A stretch of DNA of 64,000 nucleotides from Pogostemon cablin (lineage: Eukaryota > Streptophyta > Magnoliopsida > Lamiales > Lamiaceae). Below the pieces are notes generated by a model. The model worked only from the letters and a program-made list of their open reading frames with translations, ran no database searches and was not told the DNA's origin. The stretch lies in assembly GCA_023678885.1 (NCBI GenBank), contig CM042955.1, forward strand, positions 16,751,835 to 16,815,834, written 5' to 3'. Position numbers and translations under genes: made by a program. Position 1 is the first letter of the stretch. Every line of letters starts with the position of its first letter. This document shows, piece after piece, positions 1 through 11,689 of this stretch.

Positions 1-75
1 CCACCTCCCCCATACTATATACTAAGCTAGAATATATATTTCATTATTTAGTTTTTTTTTTTAATTTAATGTTGC

Positions 76-79
<4 letters not shown>

Positions 80-162
<83 letters not shown>
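80..162. repeat. (TA)n microsatellite
   Basis: About 83 bases of uninterrupted TA dinucleotides. The flanks (1-79 and 163-470) are AT-rich, and I see no gene there. Confidence 0.97.
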
Positions 163-164
<2 letters not shown>

Positions 165-470
165 CAAACAACTTTGCTGTATTACAAGATCAAATCTATT
201 AATCCGTAGAAACTCCAAGTTCAAACCATGTCAACTTTTGATAAACTTTGTAAGAAATTATCTACTCGCTCCTGGGCTCTATATCAAATTATGTACTTAT
301 ATTGTAATAATCTTAGAGATATTGCACTAATTAATAGGAACCATTATGTCGTAAAGATAATTAATATATGGGTTTAGGCCTTTTAAATTAATTATCATTT
401 TTATTAAAATATTATTATTATTTATTTTAAAAATTGGTCATAAAATCATTCACTGCAGGCGACCACACTA

Positions 471-734
471 TTCCTTCCGTCCCAAAATTGATTACACACT
501 TTCCACATTTATCCGTCCCAAAATTGATTGTACCTTTCCAAAAAAGAAAATATCACATCAATACCCACCCCTAAAAGTTCATCTTAATTACAACTTTACC
601 ACACTCACCTAACACACATAACATACTTTATAATTTATTTATTACCTAAAAATACTACAATATCCCTAAAAAATCAATATTTCTTAAACTCCGTATCTAC
701 AGTAACAGTGCAATCAATTTTGGGACGGAGGGAG
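471..734. mobile_element. Stowaway-type MITE
   Basis: The ends are inverted repeats of the form TTCCTTCCGTCCCAAAATTG and, at the right, its complement ending GACGGAGGGAG. The element lies between TA dinucleotides, the Stowaway (Tc1/mariner) target. The interior is AT-rich and has no ORF. Confidence 0.85.
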
Positions 735-736
735 TA

Positions 737-1530
737 TTATTTTTTTATCAATCAGCTAATACATTTTTTTTCAAATGTTAAAAACTCATTCGATGAGACG
801 TTCTTACACAATTTTTATTTTCTTTTTTCAAGAAAAAATATTTATATAGAAAGAGGTTGTTTGCTTGTGGGTATGTGATATAAAATATTGTGTATAATGA
901 GATTTATTTGACTTGTGATTAATTGTATTGTTGTTTGGTATTATGAAAAAATGGGATTGTTGATAACTTTAGTTATTTTATGTTTGTTATTGAGTATTAA
1001 CAAATGTGACAATAAGTAAAATAACATATTTACTCTTATTGTTTTTGTTGTTGTTTTTGTTATTATTATTATAATAGTAATAATAATAATTATTATTATT
1101 AATATTTATTATTAATATTATTTATTATAATTATTAATTATTATTTTTAATATTATTATTTATTATCAATTACTATTAATTAATTATTATTATTAATATA
1201 ATAATTATTATTATTGAATAAGGGTATAATGGTAAAATTACATTTAATACCTAGGTGTTAAATGGTGATATTGTGCATCCCACCCCTTAATACATACAAG
1301 CAAACGAGCACAAAGAATATATATAAGACATACCCAAGTTATAGTATAACTAATACATAAGATGTCTTACATAAATATTTATCTTAATATATACCTTTAA
1401 ATCGAAATACTTAAAAATATAAACCATGTGCACCTTAGAATACCCATAATTTAACGTAGAACTAATTATCAGTAAATTATTTTGATCTCAAATAATATTT
1501 GCATGTTAACTCATGATAACCTTATAATTA
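737..1530. other. Gene-free AT-rich stretch with (TTA/ATT) low complexity
   Basis: No coding sequence is visible. Bases 1040-1215 are nearly pure ATT/AAT low-complexity DNA. Confidence 0.8.
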
Positions 1531-1533
1531 ATA

Positions 1534-1626
1534 CTCCCTCCGTCCCATCACTATTGCTACTTTTGACTGCAAAAAGCTCTCACATAATCTACAGTAAAAG
1601 TAGCAATAGTAATGGGACGGAGGGAG
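1534..1626. mobile_element. Short Stowaway MITE (93 bp)
   Basis: An almost perfect hairpin. CTCCCTCCGTCCCATCACTA at the left pairs with TAGTAATGGGACGGAGGGAG at the right, and TA flanks both sides. The loop is only about 25 bases. Confidence 0.9.
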
Positions 1627-1975
1627 TATATATTATTTGCTTCGATCAAAGAGTATATATATATATATATATTACAACAATTTATCTAATTAAACCTAGT
1701 AACACAATAAATTAATAAGAATTGAATTGATACTAAATATAAATTGAAGTGAAGATCACAATCTTAATTACGTGGGAGGATGACATAAAACAAGTAGAAC
1801 ATCAAGGTTGTTAGAAGAGAGAATAAAATAAAAAGATGTGGATTCATGGGAAACCTCACCCTCCAGCACTCTCTCAGATACAATGTTCCGCGCGCACGGT
1901 TGGAGGGACGACTAACACCCACCAGATTCCACCTCAGCCGTCCACCTGTCCCTCATCTAATCACCCCTTAGCTTG

Positions 1976-1984
1976 TATATAAAT
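1976..1984 (+). promoter_or_regulatory. Probable TATA box of the kinase gene
   Basis: TATATAAAT lies about 40 bases before the first ATG of the downstream kinase. The preceding 150 bases are unusually GC-rich for this window and contain a CGCGCG patch, as expected of a proximal promoter. The short spacing implies a very short 5' leader. Confidence 0.5.
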
Positions 1985-2024
1985 ACGTAGGCGGAGAGCA
2001 AATATTAATTAGAAATCAACGGTG

Positions 2025-4047
2025 ATGATGGGGCTGATCAAGTTTCTGCGGTCGAAGATGATGCGACGGAAGCGAGTGGCTGCGGTGGACCTGATCGCAG
2101 ACGATCAGTACCACCTGCATGATGATGGTAAGAAGGATAAGAGTAGATCGGTGTTTAAGGTGTGTTGGGAAGATGTGGAGAGGTTCACCGTGAATTTGTC
2201 GTATGTGATTGGAAGTGGAGGCTTTAGCACAGTATATCTCGCCGGCCTACCGGATTCCTCCACTGCGGCGGTTAAGATCCAGTGTTGCGCCACCCAGCGT
2301 TTGCGTGAGGCTTACAACCAGGAGCTGCAAATATTGCTTCATCTCAACCATCCAAATATTGTCAACTTGATTGGCCATTGTGATGATAGAGGTATATATT
2401 TAATTAAATTAGTATAATCTAAGAAATTAATAACTCCAAATTTATGAAAATTACAATCAATTTCACCAAATTTGAAACCTATATATATAGGATTAATTAA
2501 TTATGGATTATTAATTAAGTGCATAGCTCTTCAATTTTGGCAAAACCTTATCATTCAGTTCAATAGAAATGAAGTTGCAGTATGTACAAACTAAGTATCG
2601 ATTTAAAGTTTTTGTCAAATATTTTTAAAATTTATAATTGATCTTTAATATAAAAATAATTATGGAGATCAATTCTATCATCTTATAAGAGCATCTACAA
2701 CCCACCTCGATGATAATATACTATGTCATATCATAAGGACATAATCATTAACATTTTAAAAAATAAAATAAAAAATTCACATCCATTTTAACTCATTCTT
2801 TGTTATACGTGGTTCCATTTATTTATATTTTTCTTTTCCATTTTGTTGCTTTTTTTCCTCTAAATATATGCTGAGTATATTATTTTTTTCACAATTCTAC
2901 AGAATAGTTATTACTTTCTTTCATTCCAAAAAGCCCTTTGCACTTTCTTTATTTATTAGTTCCATCACACATTTCACACCTGAAAAAAAAAGTAAACAAC
3001 TCCTTTATGCCTAGCTAACATAAAAAATTACTTACATTTTAAATCTGTCACTATCACTAAACAGTAAACACATATCATTATTTTATTTTATTTTATTACA
3101 TATAAAATCAACAGCTCCACCTCAAAATTGTTGATAACACGTTCGCATAATGAAATTAACCAAAAATATTTTGTTATCAACCAACTTGCATGAGTGGAGA
3201 CGTGGATGCCTTACATTGTTAGGAAACACATTAAAAACTTGACCAATCAATCAAGATTTATGACAATAAAGGAGTCATAATTTTCAACATTTGAGATTCA
3301 TAGACTAATTTGTGTGTACATATTAATGATTAATTAAAATGTTAATATGATTTATATTTCGCTCAAATCAATTTAAAACCTTTTTCCTCAGAGGAAGAAG
3401 GCGTATTAATATTGGAGCACGTGGCAAACGGCACCCTGCACGAGAAGCTTCACAACAAGGCCACGTGGCAGCTCCCATGGAGGACACGTATGAGGATCGC
3501 ATATCAAATGCGAAGCCCTACACTACCTCCACAACACCTGCAACATCATCCACGGCGACATCAAAGCTTCCAACCTACTCCTCGACCGCCACCTCGACTG
3601 CAAGCTCTGCGATTTCGGATCCTCCCAGTTCTCCTCTCCCTCCCAACCCGGAGACCCGCCATCATGCACGGGTCTCCGGGCTACACCGACCCGTCGTACC
3701 TGAAAACGGGTCAGCCCTGCAAGACCAACGATGTGTACAGCTTCGGCGTGATTCTCTTGGAGCTCGTAACGGGAATGGAAGCCCTCGACCCGTTGAGTGG
3801 CCAGAGATTGACGGCGAGGGTCGAACCGTGGCTGCGGGGTGGTGGGGAGGTGGTCGGGATAGTTGATCCGGGGCTTAGAAGGGACCCTGGATTTGACGTG
3901 GAAGAAGCCATGGCTGTGGTTGACCTGTCTGCATTGTGTGTTTCTGATACACCAACTAATCGTCCTTCTCTCTCTCGGATCTTAGCCACCATGAGAGACA
4001 AGATTTCTTGCATGTCGGAACATAAATTAGGTTATATTAAACCTTGA
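2025..4047 (+). pseudogene. Receptor-like cytoplasmic protein kinase, two exons, out of frame in the catalytic region
   Basis: Exon 1 is 2025-2391 and exon 2 is 3392-4047. The GT at 2392 and AG ending at 3391 join in phase. The best start is the ATG at 2025. Exon 1 encodes a basic N-terminus, then the ATP loop IGSGGFSTV (residues 62-70), the AVK lysine (K84) and the helix-C glutamate (E100). Exon 2 continues in frame to about 3507. The catalytic loop HGDIKASN (from 3551) and DFG (3611-3619) then lie in another frame. The first frame resumes with GSPGYTDPSYL near 3670 and runs through the C-lobe to the stop at 4045. Spacing suggests a 2-base loss near 3508-3511 and a second change near 3650-3669. 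The order of motifs, including HGD instead of HRD, resembles the plant group of Arabidopsis At1g33260. It is either a broken gene or an assembly error in a real kinase. Confidence 0.8.
2392..3391 (+). other. Intron of the kinase gene
   Basis: Exactly 1000 bases, GT...AG, AT-rich. It begins GTATATAT and ends in a pyrimidine tract followed by CAG. No separate gene is seen. A block starting near 2690 with GAGCATCTACAACC looks like a MITE end, but no matching other end was found. Confidence 0.8.
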
Positions 4048-4675
4048 TAATTAAGTCGAGTGCAAAGGTTTAGTTAGTTTTTTTTTTAATACAAAATCCT
4101 ACATCAGTGATATATGGTGTTGGATCGGTAAAAGGAGGCAGATGTTTTATTTATATTTTATTTTTTTGAAAATATTAATGCTGCAATTTCTTGGTCTCAA
4201 AAACGATCTAGTGAGCCTGCAGGCAACTGTTATAGATGACACGCCTACCATGACCAGTTCAAGAGGAAGGGGAGAGAGAGAACACCCGGATTGTGTACTC
4301 TTATGTGTGTAGCCATGGGCTTTCCCTTCATATCACTGTCAATCCGACTTTCACAGGTCTTTTTCGCCCGGAATATACGAGATAGAGTTTTCGTTGATTA
4401 CCTACTATTACGATATAGGATCTAAAGCTAAGAATCGATTGAAAAGCATTAATTAGATTGATAAGCTGGAGAACTTGTACACATGTCTGAAAGAATTATT
4501 TCTTCAACATATTATGTGAAATAAAAGTTTTAATTACACATTCCTAACTGTATAATCTATGTTTTGTAGAGTGAGGCTATTTAAAATCTTTAAATCTCTG
4601 AATACATCTCACTCGTGCAGAGTAAAATTTTTACCAAAATAGCGAGAAAAAAAGTATAGTAATATTTTTTTTATT
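4048..4675. other. Gene-free interval after the kinase
   Basis: AT-rich sequence with a short GC-richer patch at 4195-4390. I see no ORF with coding character and no repeat ends. Confidence 0.6.
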
Positions 4676-4884
4676 ACTCTCTCCGTCCCACATGGTCAAT
4701 TTTTTTCTATTTTTTTCATTTTAAGCGTCCCACCCAAAAAGTCTCATTTCTTTCTTACACACATGAGACCCACTAATACCATTAAAATATAAGGCATACA
4801 CTCCAACTAATACAACTATCCACACATTAAATAATAATACTCCTTAATCTACGTGCAAAAGCTACCATGGATGGAGAAAGTATT
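4676..4884. mobile_element. Degraded MITE related to the one at 16577
   Basis: It starts ACTCTCTCCGTCCCACATGG and ends in a worn GATGGAGAAAGTA. Its interior (ACACACATGAGACCCACTAA, then TAATACTCCTTAATC and CGTGCAAAA) matches the element at 16577-16803, so the two are diverged members of one family. Confidence 0.7.
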
Positions 4885-4901
4885 TAAAAAAAAACTGAAT
4901 T

Positions 4902-5297
4902 CACTACAAAAAAACTGTTTTTTAGCAACGGAATATTCCGTTGCTAAAAGCCTTAATTTCATTGTTAAATTGGCTTACCAACGGATTAACAACGGAATCC
5001 GTTGGTAAAAGTGGTGGTTGGTAAATTTTTAGCAACGGAAAATCAATTCCGTTGCTAAATAATTCTGTTGGTAATCCATTGCTAATAATTCCGTGAGTAA
5101 TTTATATAAGGATTCCCTTGCTGTTCTGTTGGTAATTAGCAACGGATTGAATTCTGTTGCTAAAATAGAGAATAATTCTGTTGGCATTCCGTTGCTAAAA
5201 CAAAAATATAATTTTTGTTGCTAATCAATTGCTAATTACCAACAGATTGAATTCCATTGCTAAATTCGATTGCTAAAAAAATATTTTTTTTGTAGTG
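4902..5297. mobile_element. CACTA-type mini-transposon (396 bp)
   Basis: The ends are CACTACAAAAAAAC and TTTTTTTGTAGTG, flanked on both sides by the trinucleotide ATT (4899-4901 and 5298-5300), the 3-bp duplication typical of En/Spm elements. The interior is packed with direct and inverted copies of TTAGCAACGGA / TCCGTTGCTAA, like the subterminal transposase-binding repeats of CACTA elements. There is no coding capacity, so any movement would rely on a transposase from elsewhere. Confidence 0.9.
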
Positions 5298-5439
5298 ATT
5301 ATGCTTTGCAAATTTTTTCACTTTATCAGTTTTCAATCTTTATATAATTTTTTTTTGCCTAATTTTCCTGTGCAACTTGTTGCACCCAAAGATATGGTAC
5401 ACCCACTTTGAGAAACATATACAATTATAAATAAAAATA

Positions 5440-5775
5440 TATACACTTATGAACAAAAATGTATAAGCTTTGTTAGTGAATTTTCGGTTAGTTTTGTTAG
5501 TTTTTTTTTAAATGAAAAATTGAGTGTAAAAAAATATACAATTATTAAGAAATATGTATATACTATTGAATAAAAAGTTATACACATATGTGTGCTAGTT
5601 TTTTTAATAAAAAATTGAGTGTAAAAAAGTATATAATTATTAAGAAATATGTATACACTATTGAATAAAATTTTTTATATATATGGGTGCTAGTTTTTTA
5701 ATGAAAAATTGAATATAAAAAAATATACAATTATTAAGAAATATGTATACAATATTGAATAAAAAGTTATATATC
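5440..5775. repeat. Minisatellite, about 92-97-bp unit, three main copies
   Basis: Units starting near 5507, 5598 and 5694 share GAAAAATTGAGTGTAAAAAA, then ATTATTAAGAAATATGTATA and a GGTGCTAG/TGTGCTAG tail. A partial fourth unit precedes them. No coding sequence is present. Confidence 0.8.
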
Positions 5776-5854
5776 AATGAATGCTTGCTCCCAAGTGCAC
5801 CGAATATCAATTTTTTTTTTTTTTTTATCGTTAAAAATTGTTTACTCATTTTGT

Positions 5855-7260
5855 GAAAATGACAATATCAAGTGAAGGGGCAGGAACGCACCAGAGAAAG
5901 ATGACCCGAATAAAATTAATTTGGGCTTGGGTAGGATGATCGGAATTACAGAGGTTTTGGGACGTTGCATTGGGTTGGGAGTGCAATTTAATTTTTTACT
6001 CTTAATTTGGGCCAGAAACTTAATTCTGGAGGTCAATGAGAACAGACTAAAATGGAGTATGAGTTAATATCCATGCACCTAATATATTTAAATTTAAATA
6101 CATATGTGTTCATTAATAAAGAAATTTTATAACATGCAAACATGAATTGAGTTCACGGTGTAAATCCTGCCCTCTCTTACCATTATTTTATATCCTATAT
6201 TTGAGAGGGACTAGTGTACAACCGTTGTACTTGAATTGGTACAATCTTGGTTCTCACCCTTCTTAATTAATTCCTACTCTTTCATTAATGTTTTTTTTAT
6301 TTTATTTTTAAATTTATTTTATTTAAATGACTATTATATCCTAAACTCTAGGAATAAATTATACCCTAAACCACAAGGGTAAAATTACAATTATACCCTA
6401 AACCCTAGGGATAAATTATACCCTAAACCATAAGGGTAAAATTACAATTATACCATAAACCCTAAACCCTAAACTCTAGGGATAAATTATACCCTAAACT
6501 ACAAGGGTAAAATTACAATTATACCCTAAACCCTAGGGATAAATTATACCCTAAACCACAAGGGTAAAATTATAATTATATCCCTAAAATTTAATTTAAA
6601 AAAATTAAAAAAATAATAATAAAACACAACAATTAAAAAAAAAAAAGTAAACACACACCGAAGATGAAGGAAGGAAATTGTACAGGTGTTGTATCCATTG
6701 GAGGTTGTATACAAGTTTTTGCCCCTATATTTAGATAGGTTGTTTAAATTAAAGGGGGCTACATGATACTAACTCTATATAACATAAATTTTTATTCATT
6801 AATTAATGTATATATTTTTATTATAAATATATAAATGTGATTGCACTTGATATTTTGTGTTGCATTATTAATCTCGTCTGACAATCCTTTAATGAGAATA
6901 AATTTCTGCTTTTAAAATAGAGTGCACTGATATGGATTGACTGGAGACTCTCCTAATATATCCATCTATATTGAATTTTAATTAATAATTATTTTTAATT
7001 TAATCACATCTATATTAAAATATTAAATTAAGACAAAGTCTATTGTGAGACGCTACTTACTTGAGACGGTTTGTGAGACGCGTTAAAGTATGTTTATTAT
7101 TTAGATAAAATATGTTTAATAATTGTTAAATTATGTTTTAAGATATATTGGATTATTCATTGAAGTATGATTGTAACATGGTTATCCAAATAAAACTATC
7201 CTTTAATATTAAAGATTTATTTATAATTTCAATATAAATTCATTCATGAGCCGTTACCAA
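5855..7260. repeat. Segment duplicated (diverged) at 27.4-29.1 kb
   Basis: Bases 5861-6090 (AATATCAAGTGAAGGGGCAG onward), 6868-6925 (TATTAATCTCGTCTG...) and 7030-7180 (GTTTAATAATTGTTAAA and neighbours) each have a similar partner, in the same order, at 27399-27600, 28384-28440 and 29020-29110. The material between the anchors is less alike. It is non-coding as far as I can see. Confidence 0.65.
6340..6590. repeat. 57-bp tandem repeat with CCCTAAA motifs
   Basis: Four units starting at about 6352, 6410, 6482 and 6539 share ATAAATTATACCCTAAACC and AGGGTAAAATTACAATTATA. The second unit is about 15 bases longer through extra CCCTAAA copies. CCCTAAA equals the plant telomere unit, but here it is dispersed and not a true telomeric run. 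Confidence 0.85.
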
Positions 7261-8170
7261 AAATTATGGTCCGTGGCTAGCTATTGTAATATTGGATTTT
7301 CGTCTATGCCATTTATTATTATGTCTAAGATTCAAATTTTGCAGCATCACCTTTTCTATTTATTACTTTTAAATTAAGGATCAAATTGTTATTTTTTTTT
7401 ACTCTTTCTTTTTTTCATTTAATATTATTAATTACAATTTTAATAATTATATGTAACATTTTTATTCATGACTTATTTTACCTTTAATAAGAAATCTTGT
7501 TGATTATGGTATATTTTGTCCTATAGGATTTAATATTTATTTTTAAAATTTAGTGTTAATTTAAAGAGTATAATTATAATTTTAACTTTGTAGTTTATGA
7601 TATATTTTTTTGTCCTTAAAGTTTAATATTTATTTTTAGGGTTTAATATTAATTCTAAGTGTATAATTATAATTATCAATAATTAATTAATTAAAAAAAT
7701 TATAAAAATAGAGGAAGAGTTTCATATAAATTTTAAAATTAATTTATTTAAGTTAAAGAGGTGACGTGGCAAATTATTAGCGCCGTGCTAATTAGAGAGG
7801 ATCCGGTGTAACTTATACTCTCTCCCCCACTAAAGGTGACAATTTATTTTTTGTAAGAGTATTATTATTTTATTTATTATTAAATAATTGTATTAAAATG
7901 ATATAATGGATAGTGGTGGATAAAGGAAAACTGAGAATTTTTAAAGGGAATGCTCGGTATAGTTAAATGAGACCGGAGAATAGGGAATACGTAGTTGTAG
8001 GAATAGATATCGGGCATAAAATATAAAAATTAACACGGGTGATGATTGTTACCTTATCTATTTTATTTTTTAATATAAATAAATTAATATAAAATTACGG
8101 GGTAATTTTGGGGTGTATTGTTGCACTAATACATCCTTGATCCTAGAATTTAATTTAGAATATAATAATA
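7261..8170. other. Gene-free AT-rich interval
   Basis: No coding sequence and no clear transposon ends. There are stretches of TTTAATATTTATTTTTAGGG at 7540-7670. Confidence 0.6.
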
Positions 8171-8442
8171 CTCCCTCCGTCCCATTTTCATCTTCATATT
8201 TACTGTACACACGCAAATTAAGAAAGATTACTTTTTGAGTAACTTTTGGGGGTAGTTTGGTATTTTTGGGTAATAAATAAATGATAAAGTATGTTATGTG
8301 TGTTAAAAAGGTGATGGCAATTTTGAAATTAAAGTATGCTAGAGGGATATTAGTTATGTACCTTTTCCTTTTATGGAAGTGTGAAGTTGAAATTGGGACG
8401 GACCAAAACGGAAAGTGTGAAGTTGAAGTTGGGACGGAGGGA
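8171..8442. mobile_element. Stowaway-type MITE
   Basis: The ends are CTCCCTCCGTCCCA and TGGGACGGAGGGA, next to TA at the left. Near the right end a 30-base block (AAGTGTGAAGTTGAAATTGG) occurs twice, so the end itself has been locally duplicated. Confidence 0.85.
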
Positions 8443-8919
8443 ATAACTTACATAATTAAAAAAATTTACAAATGCACTGGCACCAACCTTATTAAGGTTT
8501 AGAGTTCAACTACACTTCACCTGCAAGTCTGCAACACGATATATCTGAACAATGTTAAATTAAGTTTAAATTTAGAGTCCAAAGGCTATACACCGGTTGC
8601 ACCGGCGCACCCTGAACGATCTTAACCGTTAGATTATATTTCTATTCCATCTCTACCATCAAATAAAAAATAATAATTAAATTTTTTTAAAAATAACTAC
8701 CCACTAACCCCTATTTTAACCCATTAACCCTTAGGATGCACCCTTGCACCATAGAATAACCCTTAAATTTAATCTAAATCATTAAATAAAATAAAATAGT
8801 AAAAAAGTAAATAAATAACTACATGCTAATCCTTAATTCAACGCGCACACAAATTGTAGAGGTGCATAGTATTCTATTCTGTAACAAACAATACCCATTG
8901 ATTTGGTATTCCGGAGAGA

Positions 8920-9797
8920 ATGGGCGAGAGAATGGAAACGACAGTTTACAACATGAGTGGGTTACGGGTAACACTGAAGTACTTTTACAGAACAAAGAGC
9001 GGTGATGTGGGGATAGGGTTCTACGACAAGGGCGGTGAGGAATTGCTCCCAAATCGGAGGAAGAGGAACGCAATTTGTTGTTGGGGGGTGGATCAATCCG
9101 TTCACGTCATCGTCGGTGGTAATATTCCCCTCTTAACTCTAACACTCGACCAATTTGACAACAATAGGGGCAAAGACCTCGTACTCGACCTCTCTGCCGA
9201 CGGCCTTCCTCATGATTTTCTCTGCTTTAGATGTGACTTTGTTCACCCAGGAACTAACCCCAATCCCGACCCTCATCAATGGATCTGGTATTTCTATTTT
9301 TATTTTTTCAAATTTCATAATTATCGCTTATTCAATTTTATTATTTCTCTTTGCTTTCAGGGGAGCGTCTTACCCTTATTCTAGCTGGATCCAAAATCAA
9401 TGGTACCTTTTTCTTCCAAACAACCCCTTCCTCTGTAACATGAATATTTTTTTTTCTTTTTTAAGTACAAAAGATGAAATTTTTACTTTAAAAATAAAAT
9501 AATAATTGAGTTGTACTTTCATACGAATTTTATATTTTTTTTTTAATTTTTAGTAGTACATCTCATACTTATTTTATCTGTTATCGTTCATGACTTATCC
9601 TAGAATTTAGTGATAGAATTATCTTTTTAATCCATAATATATTTAAAAAATTATAAAGAGAAACATTAATTAATTCTCAAATAAGTCAACATTTGTGTGA
9701 CTCACCGAACTTATAGAGTGATGTGGATAAAGTAATAATATTTTAAGGAAAAAATAATATATCCGTGGAGATATTTTGATGAAGACATTAACCATTC

Positions 9798-9841
<44 letters not shown>

Positions 9842-11191
9842 TGTTAAAGGTTTTTAATAATAAAAAAATAACTAATTAAGAAAAAATAAAATCATTCACG
9901 GACGAGCAATTCATTGTATGATCTTTAATAAGAAAAACATTGATAAATAATTAACAAAAGATTAAATGTTTCTATTGTGTGATATATATGATATGATATA
10001 CTCTTTATTTTGAAGAATATTTTCTTGAAAAACTGTATAAATTTGATTATGCAAGATAAATAGTGCTTGAACGTACCTTGCAAACATACTCTCACAAGTA
10101 TATCTTTTATTTATTTTGATGCGTTTAAGACTTGAGGGGTATTATATCTTTTACATTTATTTTGATTTGGGGTTGTAGTGTTTTTAAGGTATGCCTGTTT
10201 CGATTTTTTTTATTTTTTTTGAATTCTAAACTTATAGGCGAAATATCCTTATGCTGGATTCACAATGCTTTGTAGTTTATACCTTATATATTCTATTTAG
10301 AGGTGTTAAAATAGGTTGATTACAACCAATCTTATTTTCATTTCACTATTCATTTATTTGTAGACATTGAACAAATTTCATTCATCTGTGCGCAGGCAGA
10401 AGAACGCTTGTGGATTGATGCGTAAATGGAAAACCACAGTTGACAACAAAAGTGAGGTCTGCTTGACATTTAAGGTACTCAAAAGAGTGGGGTCCTGCTC
10501 CTACGAGGTGCCGTCCCGTGGGAGAAAGAAAATCTGTTTTAGCAATGTGTATGCAGATTATGTTCATGTCCTGAGCGGTGAAGAGGTTTTATTTGCTATG
10601 ATTGTGGAGGAAGTATACATAAACAAGGGGAAGGTGCTTTTATTGGACATGCTGGATGGTCAGGTTTGGTACGATTTCGTTGACCACACGCCGACCACCC
10701 TTGCTCGCCGGATCTGGGATGCACTTCCTTTTACCAACTTAGCCGTCACTGTCAGGGAATATCTGGAGGACGAGATTCAGCATGAAACTCTTCGCCCCAA
10801 GGTCACAGTTGTTAACGGAACGGAGTTCCAGTTGGCATTTTGGGGTTACCATAAGATTGGAAATGAAGCAAGAACTGAAAAGTCTAACGACGTCTATAGC
10901 TTCAAGTATGAGGCAGTGCCAGCCCGTGGGAGACGCACCATTCGTCCTTGGCTACTCGTTGCAAATTATGCTGACTATGAGTTCTACAAAGGTTCCAAGT
11001 TTGTTCAAGAAATTCACATCTTTGGCCCAAAAGAAATGCTTCTGCTTGTTCTCAGCTATCGAGATTTCGAGGACAACATGGGGATGGAGCTACAGCTTAC
11101 ATACAATTTCATGGATGACCGCCTTCATTATGCTTTTACTCACCCAATACAAACCAAAAGCCTCGCTCAGCGAATCTGTTGCATCGGTTGA
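8920..11191 (+). CDS. Unrecognised 401-residue protein with three internal repeats (three exons)
   Basis: The exons are 8920-9287, 9361-9402 and 10396-11191. All four splice sites are GT/AG, phases match at both joins, and the sum (1206 bases) is a whole number of codons with a stop at the end. I do not recognise the family. Three related blocks of about 95-125 residues can be seen. Block 1 starts at T7 (TTVYN), block 2 at T150 (TTVDN) and block 3 at T274 (TVVN). Each continues with alternating hydrophobic residues, a GR(K/R) turn, ADY or an equivalent (190-192 in block 2), then NKGK/NRGK/NMGM and a DxL..YDF-like end. Blocks 2 and 3 close with TTLARRI and KSLAQRI. The pattern suggests beta-rich repeats. 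There is no signal peptide or membrane segment. A second in-frame ATG at 8932 could also be the start. Confidence 0.75.
9288..9360 (+). other. Intron 1 of the three-repeat gene
   Basis: 73 bases, starting GTATTTC and ending TTTGCTTTCAG, near the lower size limit for plant introns. Confidence 0.75.
9403..10395 (+). other. Intron 2 of the three-repeat gene
   Basis: 993 bases, starting GTACC and ending TGCGCAG. It contains an AT microsatellite at 9800-9837 and a 50-base block at 10021-10071 that recurs at 25344-25395. Confidence 0.75.
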
Positions 11192-11249
11192 TTTACTTCA
11201 CTCGTGTCGTGTAGTATACTAATCTGAGGAATTCATGTTCAGTGGTCCT

Positions 11250-11306
11250 GTGCAGGACATAGCTCGCGGTCTCACTGGTGTAACATACAATAAATTCACG
11301 CGGTAT
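11250..11306 (+). repeat. 3'-flank motif present three times in the window
   Basis: The block GCTCGCGGTCTCACTGGTGT through AATTCACGCGGTA lies just after the three-repeat gene. A close copy is at 25405-25460 and an inverted copy is at 26059-26093. Confidence 0.8.
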
Positions 11307-11689
11307 GGGTCATGCTGTACAATAAAATTTGGAAATATATTAATTACCACATTCCTAACTTTTTATTTATGATTAAAAATGAGAATCCTATGGAATCCGT
11401 TGTTTGGAACTTAAATTTTTTAATTTATTAAAGTGCATTTCTATGTTTATTTGAGTTTTGATAAGGTAGCTCAGAGGGAAAGGCTAAAGTATTTTATATA
11501 GATAAGACTAAAATATAATTAATAATACATAAATATTATTATTAAAATTATTAATATGATGTCAATATAAAATTCAAAAAGTTCGGTACCTCTAACTGAA
11601 CATTTGTTCATTGTTCACTCTCTATCACCGAACAGTAAGATGCATCTTCCAAAACACGTATGCATCATGCTGAGTATATATATCGAAAC

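Noticed and set aside
2690..3140. Possible MITE in the kinase intron starting GAGCATCTACAACC
   Set aside because: No matching inverted end or target duplication found.
3465..3866. A 133-codon frame overlapping the kinase exon
   Set aside because: Threonine/serine/proline-rich shadow of the kinase coding strand in the third frame.
6340..6590. Regularly spaced repeats that might suggest a CRISPR array or an interstitial telomere
   Set aside because: Units are contiguous without unique spacers, the organism is a plant, and there is no uninterrupted CCCTAAA run.
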